Assembly (NCBI GenBank): GCA_023248785.1
Contig: JAHFDX010000214.1
Span: 1-6,637 of the forward strand
Direction of reading: 5' to 3'
Source: Myxococcales bacterium
Lineage (GTDB): Bacteria; Myxococcota_A; Polyangia; Polyangiales; Polyangiaceae
DNA: 6,637 nucleotides
Shown here: positions 1 to 5,792 of the stretch, one piece after another
How positions within the stretch are numbered: the stretch's first letter is position 1
How the letters are laid out: each line of letters starts with the position of its first letter
Made by a program: the position numbers and the translations under genes
The notes under the pieces: model-generated
Databases searched by the model: none
The model's input: the letters and a program-made list of their open reading frames with translations, nothing else
What the model was told of the DNA's origin: nothing

Positions 1-9
1 GTACCCTCA

Positions 10-774
10 ATGGCCATGTCCCGCCCTCTGGCTCTGCTTTCGAATGACGATGGCTTTCGAAGCTCGGGGCTACGCGCGCTTCGAGCAGCGCTCGCGACGT
101 GCATGGACGTTGTCGTCGTCGCGCCCGAAAGCGAACAGAGCGCGACCAGCCACGCACTCACCCTTCACCGGCCCCTGCGCATTCGCGAGGTCGAAGGCGG
201 AATTTTCGCGGTGGACGGCACGCCTGCCGATTGTGTGTACCTCGCGATTCACGGCGCAGGTAGGTACTTGCCTCGAAGACCGGACGTCGTCGTGTCTGGC
301 CTGAACCGCGGACTCAACCTCGGGCAAGACGTTTTTTACTCCGGCACCGTGGCCGCCGCGCGTGAGGGAGCGCTCAAAGGGATCCCCTCGCTCGCCACAA
401 GTGCCGACACGAAAGTCGACTCGAACCGTTGCGCGGCGCTCTGCACCAAAATTGCGTTCGCACTCGCATCGAGCAAACCCGTCGCATCGCCGACACCGCT
501 TTTCAATCTCAACTTTCCACCGGATTGGGCGGGCGAACTCCGCGCTACGATTCTTGGTACCCGCGTTTATCAAGAGGTTGTGGACGTTCGCGTCGACCCG
601 CGCGGCCGTGAGTATGTGTGGGTCGGCGGGCCAGGCATAAGCCATCACAGCCCAAAAGGAAGCGATACCGAAGCGTATGATCAAGGAGCAGCTTCGATCA
701 CACCGCTCCTACTCGACCTCACTTCTTCTTCCACAGACCTTGTAAGATCGCTCGCTCGATCCGTTTCGGCGTAA
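10..774 (+). CDS. surE: 5'/3'-nucleotidase SurE (survival protein E)
   Basis: SurE removes phosphate from nucleoside 5'- and 3'-monophosphates in the cytoplasm, using a divalent metal. The 254-residue product has the usual family length and motifs in order: NDDG at 12-15 (metal ligands Asp13 and Asp14), the PESEQSA loop at 39-45 (ligand Ser44), GTPADCV at 70-76, and SGLNRGLNLG at 96-105 (ligand Asn99) followed by DVFYSGTVAAAREG to 120. The C-terminal SDTEAYDQGAASITPL (218-233) is the family's usual closing signature. A Ser-rich tail of about 20 residues follows; its DNA is repeated before apt. ATG at 10 is used, but ATG at 16 is equally possible because only 9 nt lie upstream in the window. 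The gene converges on the next one with a 33-nt gap and no clear hairpin between them. Function by family is secure; the physiological substrate is not. Confidence 0.97.
   Translation: MAMSRPLALLSNDDGFRSSGLRALRAALATCMDVVVVAPESEQSATSHALTLHRPLRIREVEGGIFAVDGTPADCVYLAIHGAGRYLPRRPDVVVSGLNRGLNLGQDVFYSGTVAAAREGALKGIPSLATSADTKVDSNRCAALCTKIAFALASSKPVASPTPLFNLNFPPDWAGELRATILGTRVYQEVVDVRVDPRGREYVWVGGPGISHHSPKGSDTEAYDQGAASITPLLLDLTSSSTDLVRSLARSVSA
702..774 (+). repeat. Direct repeat copy A: 3' end of surE
   Basis: The last 73 bases of surE align with 2131-2243 in the same orientation. Bases 702-725 match 2131-2154 at 22 of 24 positions; 724-744 match 2197-2217 at 19 of 21; 749-774 match 2218-2243 at 22 of 26, stop codon included. 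Copy A has 4 extra bases (745-748) and lacks 44 bases present in copy B. This copy is in use, coding the SurE tail and stop codon. The similarity stops at the surE stop codon plus a few bases. Confidence 0.78.
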
Positions 775-807
775 ACCTCATTCAACTACCGCACTCGGCG
801 CTCGCAG

Positions 808-1044
808 CTACTTGTGGTCGCGGTCGCACTTTTTTCGACACGCAACGAGAGCGTCTGAGCATCGAGTGCGCGCGTCATTGCGTTGCTTGTCGTTTTTTAT
901 CTTCATCGCCGAAGCGCTGCACCGGTTGTATGGTGGCGCGCACTGGGTTCTCTTGCAGGTGTCAGCTGCGGACTCGGCACGTGCGACTGATCCAGAACCG
1001 AACACAAGCCCAAAAACAGCTGCAACAAAAATCCACTTCGTCAT
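808..1044 (-). CDS. Small basic secreted six-cysteine protein, hypothetical
   Basis: No family recognised. The 78-residue product begins with a standard Sec signal peptide: MTKW, a hydrophobic core at about 5-19, and a cleavage site after ARA (residue 23). The mature part, about 55 residues, carries six cysteines at 30, 35, 42, 62, 69 and 73 (spacing C-x4-C-x6-C-x19-C-x6-C-x3-C), an even number that suits three disulfides outside the cytoplasm. It is rich in Lys and Arg (KIKNDKQRNDARTR in the middle, CRKKCDRDHK at the end). The frame is open further upstream to 1104, but ATG at 1044 is chosen because GGAGGAG lies 6 nt before it and the signal peptide starts there. It faces surE and follows the Cys-rich lipoprotein gene on the same strand after a 155-nt gap. 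A small periplasmic or secreted structural or binding protein is the most that can be said. Confidence 0.82.
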   Translation of the reverse strand: MTKWIFVAAVFGLVFGSGSVARAESAADTCKRTQCAPPYNRCSASAMKIKNDKQRNDARTRCSDALVACRKKCDRDHK

Positions 1045-1050
1045 GGTCCT

Positions 1051-1057
1051 CTCCTCC
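1051..1057 (-). promoter_or_regulatory. Strong ribosome binding site fixing the start at 1044
   Basis: On the minus strand this reads GGAGGAG, followed by 6 nt and then ATG at 1044. It is the clearest Shine-Dalgarno match in the window; most other genes here have weak ones. It decides in favour of the 78-residue form over a 98-residue form starting at 1104. Confidence 0.8.
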
Positions 1058-1115
1058 GGTTGGTCGTTTCTCGATCGCCGAAAAACAACTCCATACCTAA
1101 CCATAACGACCCATC

Positions 1116-1141
1116 CCCCTTGGTCTTAAGGGGTCTTAACC
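1116..1141. promoter_or_regulatory. Tandem GGTCTTAA repeats overlapping a small hairpin, possible operator
   Basis: GGTCTTAAGG (1122-1131) is followed directly by GGTCTTAACC (1132-1141), so the two copies sit one helical turn apart on the same DNA face. The first overlaps a perfect inverted repeat, CCCCTT (1116-1121) and AAGGGG (1128-1133), with a 6-nt loop. The site lies 72-97 nt upstream of the small secreted protein gene on the minus strand. There a weak promoter-like pair can be drawn (TTAAGA, 18 nt, TATGGT) in which the repeat overlaps the -35 element. An operator is more plausible than a terminator because no T-run follows on either strand. Evidence is by eye only. Confidence 0.35.
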
Positions 1142-1165
1142 GCCGACCTCTGGGTGAAACGGTTC

Positions 1166-1180
1166 CGGCCCTGGTGGCCG
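1166..1180 (-). terminator. Weak GC hairpin after the Cys-rich lipoprotein gene
   Basis: CGGCC (1166-1170) pairs with GGCCG (1176-1180) around a 5-nt loop, about 20 nt past the stop codon of the lipoprotein gene on the minus strand. The stem is only five pairs and no T-run follows, so this is at best a weak or factor-assisted terminator. Confidence 0.25.
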
Positions 1181-1199
1181 ACACGACACGGCGTTCCGT

Positions 1200-2009
1200 T
1201 TAGTTGACGTCGCCACACGTCGACGTGCAGGAGTACATGCACTCACCGCAGTACTTCACGCTACAGTCGGAACAGAACCGTTGTTTTTTACACGTCGAAC
1301 ATCGTCGGACACACCATCCCTGCGTGGAATTGCAGGCGAGTCCCGTTGGGCACGGGGTCGCTTTGTCGCACCGTAGCGTGCAAAATCCGTATGTGCGGTA
1401 TTCGGAATAATAGGGACACACCCACCCATTGGCGCAGTCGGTGTCATACCGACAGGTAGAGCTGCAGTAGCTCGCAAAGGTGCGCTGCCCAATCGTAATG
1501 GACCCCATATCTTCGCAGGTCTTTTGGAAGCCCGCGGGCTCTGGACACGTGTTCCATGTATCGCAAGGAAGAACGCACGCGCCCGTCGTGTGCACGACTC
1601 CTCCCACTGATGTGCACGTTGCAACCGACGAGTCCGCTGTCGTCGATGAGGACGATCCATCACTCTGCGACGAGGCTCCGTCCGCGGACGCCGCCCCCCG
1701 AGAGTCACCGCTACCACCTGATACGACAACACAGTGCCCTGAGGCGCACCCAAGGCCGGCGGGGCACATTCCATCTGCAGCGCATGCAACGGCTTTCAGG
1801 CACGTGCTGTTGAGGCAGTTGAATCCGGGTGGGCACGTGCCATCGATTGCACATGGGAAGCTTCCGATGTCATCCAACGATGCAGAACATGCACCACTCA
1901 CAACGAGGATCGCGATCGAATATACAAAGAAGCACCTTTTGAGTGACGTCGCGGAGCGAGCTTTCGAACTGGCCCGATCCTCAACGGATTCACGCGGAGG
2001 ATCTCCCAT
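1200..2009 (-). CDS. Cysteine-rich secreted lipoprotein with tandem CxxxDGxCPxG repeats
   Basis: Not matched to a named protein. Numbering from ATG at 2009 (269 residues): a basic n-region, a hydrophobic stretch FFVYSIAILVV (27-37) and SGAC at 38-41 make a probable lipoprotein signal with Cys41 lipidated, although the -3 residue is Ser rather than the usual Leu. Two tandem units, C53-C70 and C76-C93, share C-x3-DG-x-CP-x-G-x2-C-x4-C. A Ser/Gly/Asp-rich linker (about 96-130) follows, then a second Cys-dense domain ending in a cluster of eight cysteines between 237 and 265. The mature protein has 30 Cys besides Cys41, an even number that suggests full disulfide pairing outside the cytoplasm. 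The frame is open to a TTG at 2048; ATG at 2009 is preferred, though neither has a good ribosome binding site. Role unknown; surface binding or structure is a guess. Confidence 0.82.
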   Translation of the reverse strand: MGDPPRESVEDRASSKARSATSLKRCFFVYSIAILVVSGACSASLDDIGSFPCAIDGTCPPGFNCLNSTCLKAVACAADGMCPAGLGCASGHCVVVSGGSGDSRGAASADGASSQSDGSSSSTTADSSVATCTSVGGVVHTTGACVLPCDTWNTCPEPAGFQKTCEDMGSITIGQRTFASYCSSTCRYDTDCANGWVCPYYSEYRTYGFCTLRCDKATPCPTGLACNSTQGWCVRRCSTCKKQRFCSDCSVKYCGECMYSCTSTCGDVN

Positions 2010-2048
2010 TGTCTTGGACAACGGCACGCGAGCGTCAGCACTTAACAA

Positions 2049-2249
2049 TTGCGTAGGAGCACGGGTGACGTATGCGGCTGGGTGCTTAAGCCTAAGGCTC
2101 GGTCCGCTGGCCTAGTAAGTCCCCTGCCCGACCACTCCTACTCGACCCCACTTCAACAACCCCACGTCTTATTTTTATTCGACTTCTTTATCCGCGTCTT
2201 CTTCAACGGACCTTGTACGCTCGCTCGAGCCGTTTCCTCCTAACCGCCG
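2049..2249. other. Divergent intergenic region between lipoprotein gene and apt
   Basis: These 200 bases separate the minus-strand lipoprotein gene from apt and should hold promoters for both. The part at 2081-2098 has CTTAAG with a nearby CCTAAGG, resembling the CTTAAG motif before the small secreted gene. From 2131 to 2243 it holds a decayed copy of the surE tail. The stretch 2155-2196 is the most AT-rich in the window. I could not pick out a convincing -35/-10 pair for apt. Confidence 0.5.
2131..2243 (+). pseudogene. Direct repeat copy B: remnant of a surE 3' end before apt
   Basis: This stretch aligns with the surE tail (702-774) in two blocks, 2131-2154 and 2197-2243, interrupted by a 44-nt insertion and a 4-nt deletion. 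Read in the surE frame, the second block still spells SSSTDLVRSL, exactly as in SurE, before the deletion shifts the frame; the TAA at 2241-2243 aligns with the surE stop. The apt ATG follows that TAA after 6 nt. It is not expressed as part of any recognisable protein. The simplest reading is that it marks the original surE-apt junction, or a copy of it. Chance similarity is unlikely given order, strand and length. Confidence 0.7.
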
Positions 2250-2972
2250 ATGAAGCTCGGAATTCAGACCATGCCGCCGAAGGACGCTGCGCCGGATTCA
2301 CTCCCGAAGGCGCCCCTGCGCGCAAAGGATCGCAGAGCGAGCGCGCCACCGACCTCTGACCATGCGGCAAAGAAGCCCGTGGGTGAAAAGAAGACTCGAA
2401 AATCGCGCGCAAAATCGATCGAGAATCCAGGCCCCAGTGGACTCGCGCCCAACGTAATCGACTCCTTGCGCGCGCTCATTCGCGATGTTCCCAACTTCCC
2501 CAAGCACGGCATTCTCTTTCGCGACATCACAACCTTGCTCGCTGTGCCGCGGGCGTTCCACATTGTCGTAGACTCGCTCGCAGAGCGCTTTATTGGTGAG
2601 CACATCGACGCTGTCGTAGGAACCGAAGCGCGCGGCTTCATCTTCGGCGGCGCACTTGCAGCGAGACTCAATGCGGGCTTTGTTCCAGCGCGTAAGCCCG
2701 GAAAGCTCCCCGCTCTGGTGGATCGCGTGCCCTATCAAACGGAGTACTCAACAGCGATGCTCGAGATGCATCAGGGCAGCATTCGCGAAGACGCGCGCGT
2801 TCTCGTCGTCGACGATGTGCTCGCAACCGGCGGTGCAGCCTCCGCCGCAACGGAGCTTGTTCGATTGCAAGGGGGCTCCGTAATCGCTTGTGCCTTTGTG
2901 ATTGAGCTCTCGGACATGGGCGGACGCGAGCGCCTCATGCCCATGCGCACCGAGAGCGTGATCACGTACTGA
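2250..2972 (+). CDS. apt: Adenine phosphoribosyltransferase with basic N-terminal extension
   Basis: Apt makes AMP and pyrophosphate from adenine and PRPP (purine salvage, cytoplasm). Residues about 69-240 cover the whole enzyme: IRDVPNFPKHGILFRDIT (77-94), GTEARGFIFG (124-133), the flexible-loop region RKPGKLP (148-154), and the PRPP-binding motif VLVVDDVLATGGA (184-196). That core of about 172 residues is close to the usual length of bacterial Apt. The first 66 or so residues are extra: low complexity, Pro/Ala-rich and basic (about 15 Lys/Arg, including KKTRKSRAK at 47-55), and probably disordered. ATG at 2250 is used; ATG at 2271 would remove only 7 residues, and a GTG within the extension could give a shorter form. 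No clear ribosome binding site precedes any of these. The next gene follows after 19 nt, so apt probably heads the operon. Confidence 0.95.
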   Translation: MKLGIQTMPPKDAAPDSLPKAPLRAKDRRASAPPTSDHAAKKPVGEKKTRKSRAKSIENPGPSGLAPNVIDSLRALIRDVPNFPKHGILFRDITTLLAVPRAFHIVVDSLAERFIGEHIDAVVGTEARGFIFGGALAARLNAGFVPARKPGKLPALVDRVPYQTEYSTAMLEMHQGSIREDARVLVVDDVLATGGAASAATELVRLQGGSVIACAFVIELSDMGGRERLMPMRTESVITY

Positions 2973-2991
2973 ACCGCAACCCGCGTGTCCC

Positions 2992-3567
2992 ATGACGTCT
3001 CTGGCCGAACGTTTCACCGCCGAAGTCCAAATCGAATTTCCCAGTTTCGAAATTCGTCACAAACGAAGTTACAAGCTTCAACGGATGATCGATATCGTGC
3101 TTCGCCTCGTCACGCTTGGCGGTCAGCGCGCGTATATGACTCGTTACCACACCGTGCTTTTCGGAAAACTCTACGTACCCGATACGTGGAACGACATGAG
3201 CGATCGTGATCGGTACATTTTGCTTCGCCACGAGCGCGTGCACCTTGAGCAGGGCAAACGCCTGGGGCTCTTATTGATGTCGTTCGTTTACTTGATTCCG
3301 TTTTTCCCCTTGGGACTCGCGTACGGACGCGCCCGCATTGAGTGGGAAGCGTACGAAGAGACCATGCGCGCCACCTGGGAGCATTGCGGCAAAGACGCCG
3401 TGCTCCCGCTCAAACCATGGCTTGTCGCACGCTTCGTTGGCCCCGACTACGGATGGATGTGGCCGTTCCCGCGGACCATTGAGCGCTGGTTCGATGAAGC
3501 CATGTCACGCATTGAGTTACAAATGGCTGAAGTTGCGAGTGGCACTCCGGGGCAGCACGCGGGATAA
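2992..3567 (+). CDS. Membrane-associated HExxH protein, putative zinc metalloprotease, family unknown
   Basis: I do not recognise a named family. The 191-residue product has HERVH at 80-84, a match to the HExxH zinc motif, preceded by RDRYILLR as a helix, as in zincin active-site helices. Directly after it comes a hydrophobic segment LLLMSFVYLIPFFPLGLAYG (about 93-112), long enough to cross or dip into the membrane. Then EWEAYEE (117-123) offers acidic residues, with Glu117 or Glu119 a candidate third zinc ligand. An aromatic patch (GPDYGWMWPFPRTIERWFDE, 150-169) follows. There is no signal peptide. It lies 19 nt after apt and 9 nt before the Hsp70 gene, so co-transcription is very likely. 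A peptidase role is inferred from the motif alone; a non-catalytic metal-binding protein is possible. Confidence 0.8.
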   Translation: MTSLAERFTAEVQIEFPSFEIRHKRSYKLQRMIDIVLRLVTLGGQRAYMTRYHTVLFGKLYVPDTWNDMSDRDRYILLRHERVHLEQGKRLGLLLMSFVYLIPFFPLGLAYGRARIEWEAYEETMRATWEHCGKDAVLPLKPWLVARFVGPDYGWMWPFPRTIERWFDEAMSRIELQMAEVASGTPGQHAG

Positions 3568-3576
3568 TCGCAGTCG

Positions 3577-5496
3577 ATGACGGTTGTGGGCATTGACTTA
3601 GGGACCACGAATACCGTCGTGGCGGCTGTGCGCCATCGACGTCTTCTTGTGCTTGAAGACGAGCAAGGCCGCAAATTGCTACCCAGCGTGGTCAATTTTC
3701 ACCCGAATGGTGACGTGGTCGTTGGACATCGCGCGCGCGAACGGCGCGTGATTGATGCGAAGAACACCGTGTTCAATATTAAGCGCCTTCTCGGTAGGCC
3801 CTATCACGCGCCCGAAGTCGCCGAAGCCAGACAAAGGTTCGCGTTTGAGCTTCGACAAGGACCCGGCGACAGCATCCTCGTTGCCACGCGCCACACGCAG
3901 CTCACACTCCCAGAGCTAAGTTCGTATCTGCTTCAGCGGGCCAAACAACTGTCGGAGCGAGCGCTCGGCACACCGGTTACGCATGCGGTGATCACGGTCC
4001 CCGCAAACTTCAACGACTTGCAGCGAGCCGCTACGAAAACGGCCGCGAAGATCGCCGGACTCGACGTTGTTCGCGTGCTCAACGAACCCACGGCCGCAGC
4101 GTTGGCGTATGGGATTGGCAAGCAAACAACCGAGCGTATTGTTGTGTACGACTACGGCGGGGGCACATTCGACTGCTCACTCCTTGAGCTCTCAGGAAAC
4201 GTCTTTGAAGTCCTTGCAACATCTGGAAACAGCTTTCTTGGTGGCGAAGACATTGATGCCGCCATCGCGAACAAGATGGCCGATGAGCTGCTCACACGAA
4301 CGAGACTGAACGCGCGCGAAAACCCGGAGCTCTTCGATCGCCTTCGCCTCAGCGCAGAGCTTGTGAAGATCAAGTTGTCATCGGAACAACGCGCAATGAT
4401 CCGCATTGCCGATGTGGGTGTGGGGCCGAAGGGCGTTCCTATTCACTTCGAGTTTGCTCTCACGCGCTCGGAATTCGAGGCGCTCGCGCTTCCCCATGTA
4501 CAGCGGACCATCGATGTATGCCGCGAAGTCATGCAAATGGCCAACATGACGCCGTCCACGTTCGACCGCGTCATTCTTGTTGGCGGCAGTTCCCGTATCC
4601 CGCTCGTTCAACGGGCCGTTGCCCACTACTTCGGCTCTGAACCGAACGTGCGCATCCATCCCGAGGAAGTGGTTGCAATGGGAGCCGCCATCCAGGGCGC
4701 GGTTCTGTCGGAGCACGGTCACGTTCGGTCAATCCCTCCTGCGCCGCGAGGACACCACGACAGTGTGACGCAGACTCTCTCGCATGTCGTTGAACGCGAT
4801 GATGTTCCCACCAGTACCGCTGCGCTCGCTCACGAGCCCGTAGACTCGCATCCCACGCAACCCAACGAGTGGCCATCAGACGATTCGATTTCGCTGATTA
4901 CCCCCGATGCATCGTCCTCACCACACATCGAGCTCGAACACACGCCTGCTCCGTCAGGCGCCCACGCCGCACCTATCTGGCCAGAGCTTCCTCCGCCAGT
5001 TCCGCTCGATCCGAACTCAACGTTGAAGCTCCCGCAGATGCGGTCTGTGCCCCCACCCACTGCGTTGCCCGCAACGCTTTTGCCCGTACTTATGGACGTC
5101 ACCCCGCGCGCGTTGCTCGTCGAAACCGCGGGAGGGTTCTCTGACACGGTCGTCGCGCGGAACGTGAAGATTCCCTGCGAACGCGCGCGCGTGTTCACAA
5201 CCGCGAGCGATCGCCAGACCATGGTTCGCGTTCGGGTGGCTCAGGGCGAAACATCCGTGTTCGCGCAAAACACATACCTCGGTGAGGTGGTTCTAAGTGG
5301 GCTTCGCGTGGCGCGACGTGGTGAGGTAGGCGTCGAAGTGAAGTTCGAGGTCGACCCAAACGGATCGCTGCAGGTGAGCGCCACGGAACTTGAAACCGGC
5401 AACGAGGTTCGTGCCCTGTTGCAACTTGTCGGGATTGATCCTTCGCTCACCCTAGACGAGATGATCGAGCGCACGGGCCAACATGTCGCGCCATGA
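3577..5496 (+). CDS. Divergent Hsp70 (DnaK-like) chaperone with long interdomain insert and no lid
   Basis: An ATP-driven chaperone of the Hsp70 family, 639 residues. The nucleotide-binding domain (1 to about 378) looks complete: GIDLGTTNTVV (5-15), Lys69, VPANFND (141-147), NEPTAAALAYG (169-179), YDYGGGTFDCS (191-201, with Tyr193 where DnaK has Leu), GGEDID (222-227) and VILVGGSSRIP (332-342). Residues about 379-500 are an insert rich in Pro, Ser, His and Asp, probably disordered. The hydrophobic linker LLPVLMDVTP (501-510) comes only after it, followed by a beta substrate-binding domain (about 510-612; TAGG 517-520, NGSLQVSA 595-602). The protein ends at SLTLDEMIERTGQ, matching the very start of the helical lid, so the lid (about 110 residues in DnaK) is missing. 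It is probably not the housekeeping DnaK. The J-domain gene overlaps its end by 4 nt. Confidence 0.95.
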   Translation: MTVVGIDLGTTNTVVAAVRHRRLLVLEDEQGRKLLPSVVNFHPNGDVVVGHRARERRVIDAKNTVFNIKRLLGRPYHAPEVAEARQRFAFELRQGPGDSILVATRHTQLTLPELSSYLLQRAKQLSERALGTPVTHAVITVPANFNDLQRAATKTAAKIAGLDVVRVLNEPTAAALAYGIGKQTTERIVVYDYGGGTFDCSLLELSGNVFEVLATSGNSFLGGEDIDAAIANKMADELLTRTRLNARENPELFDRLRLSAELVKIKLSSEQRAMIRIADVGVGPKGVPIHFEFALTRSEFEALALPHVQRTIDVCREVMQMANMTPSTFDRVILVGGSSRIPLVQRAVAHYFGSEPNVRIHPEEVVAMGAAIQGAVLSEHGHVRSIPPAPRGHHDSVTQTLSHVVERDDVPTSTAALAHEPVDSHPTQPNEWPSDDSISLITPDASSSPHIELEHTPAPSGAHAAPIWPELPPPVPLDPNSTLKLPQMRSVPPPTALPATLLPVLMDVTPRALLVETAGGFSDTVVARNVKIPCERARVFTTASDRQTMVRVRVAQGETSVFAQNTYLGEVVLSGLRVARRGEVGVEVKFEVDPNGSLQVSATELETGNEVRALLQLVGIDPSLTLDEMIERTGQHVAP

Positions 5497-5792
5497 CCAC
5501 TGAGCGCGATCGTGGCCGTATTTACGAGTGGCTGGCTTGCTTAGACCATGTAACCTACTATGAGCTATTTGGCTTGACTGAAACAGCGAGCACTGACGAA
5601 ATTCGCGCGGCGTTCCATCGATTTGCCGAGGCATTTCATCCCGACGTACAAGCCGACCGCTCGCTTGTCGAGCTCGCCGCTATCACAAAAATTTTTCGCC
5701 GCGGCACCGAGGCCTACGAGGCTCTCGCGGACCCGGTGGCGCGTGCTTCGTATAACGATGCCTTAGCTAGAGCCGGCTATGCGAATCGCTAG
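5493..5792 (+). CDS. Minimal J-domain co-chaperone (DnaJ-like, class C)
   Basis: J-domain proteins stimulate the ATPase of an Hsp70. This one has 99 residues and is little more than the J domain: TYYELFGLTETASTDEIRAA (21-40) forms the helix I and II region, HPD at 49-51 is the essential loop, and the helix III and IV region follows, ending in EALADPVARASYNDAL (76-91). It lacks the G/F region, zinc finger and C-terminal substrate domains of DnaJ, so it probably brings specificity by location or partner choice. Its ATG overlaps the Hsp70 stop codon as ATGA, which points to translational coupling and a dedicated pair. The first 18 residues before the J domain are polar. Confidence in the domain is high; the client is unknown. 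Confidence 0.95.
   Translation: MTTERDRGRIYEWLACLDHVTYYELFGLTETASTDEIRAAFHRFAEAFHPDVQADRSLVELAAITKIFRRGTEAYEALADPVARASYNDALARAGYANR

Noticed and set aside
70..684. Long minus-strand open frame (204 codons) within surE
   Set aside because: It is antisense to a clear, full-length surE, and it is rich in Arg and Cys without any motif.
1116..1133. CCCCTT/AAGGGG hairpin as a rho-independent terminator
   Set aside because: No T-run follows the stem on either strand, and it overlaps a tandem repeat in a promoter position.
1480..2115. Long plus-strand open frame (211 codons) opposite the Cys-rich lipoprotein gene
   Set aside because: Its composition (His/Pro/Ala-rich, no motifs) is what the antisense of a Cys-rich gene gives; the minus-strand frame has a signal sequence, repeats and an even Cys count.
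2049..2243. 64-codon plus-strand frame from TTG ending just before apt
   Set aside because: It has no ribosome binding site and no domain. Its LARAVSS end mirrors the SurE tail only because the DNA is a remnant copy of it.
702..2243. The bracketed block as an insertion sequence or composite transposon
   Set aside because: No transposase, no terminal inverted repeats and no short target duplication can be seen; the flanking repeats are a gene tail.
3577..5496. Missing Hsp70 lid as the result of a frameshift
   Set aside because: The J-domain frame begins within the stop codon and no lid-like sequence exists in any frame downstream.
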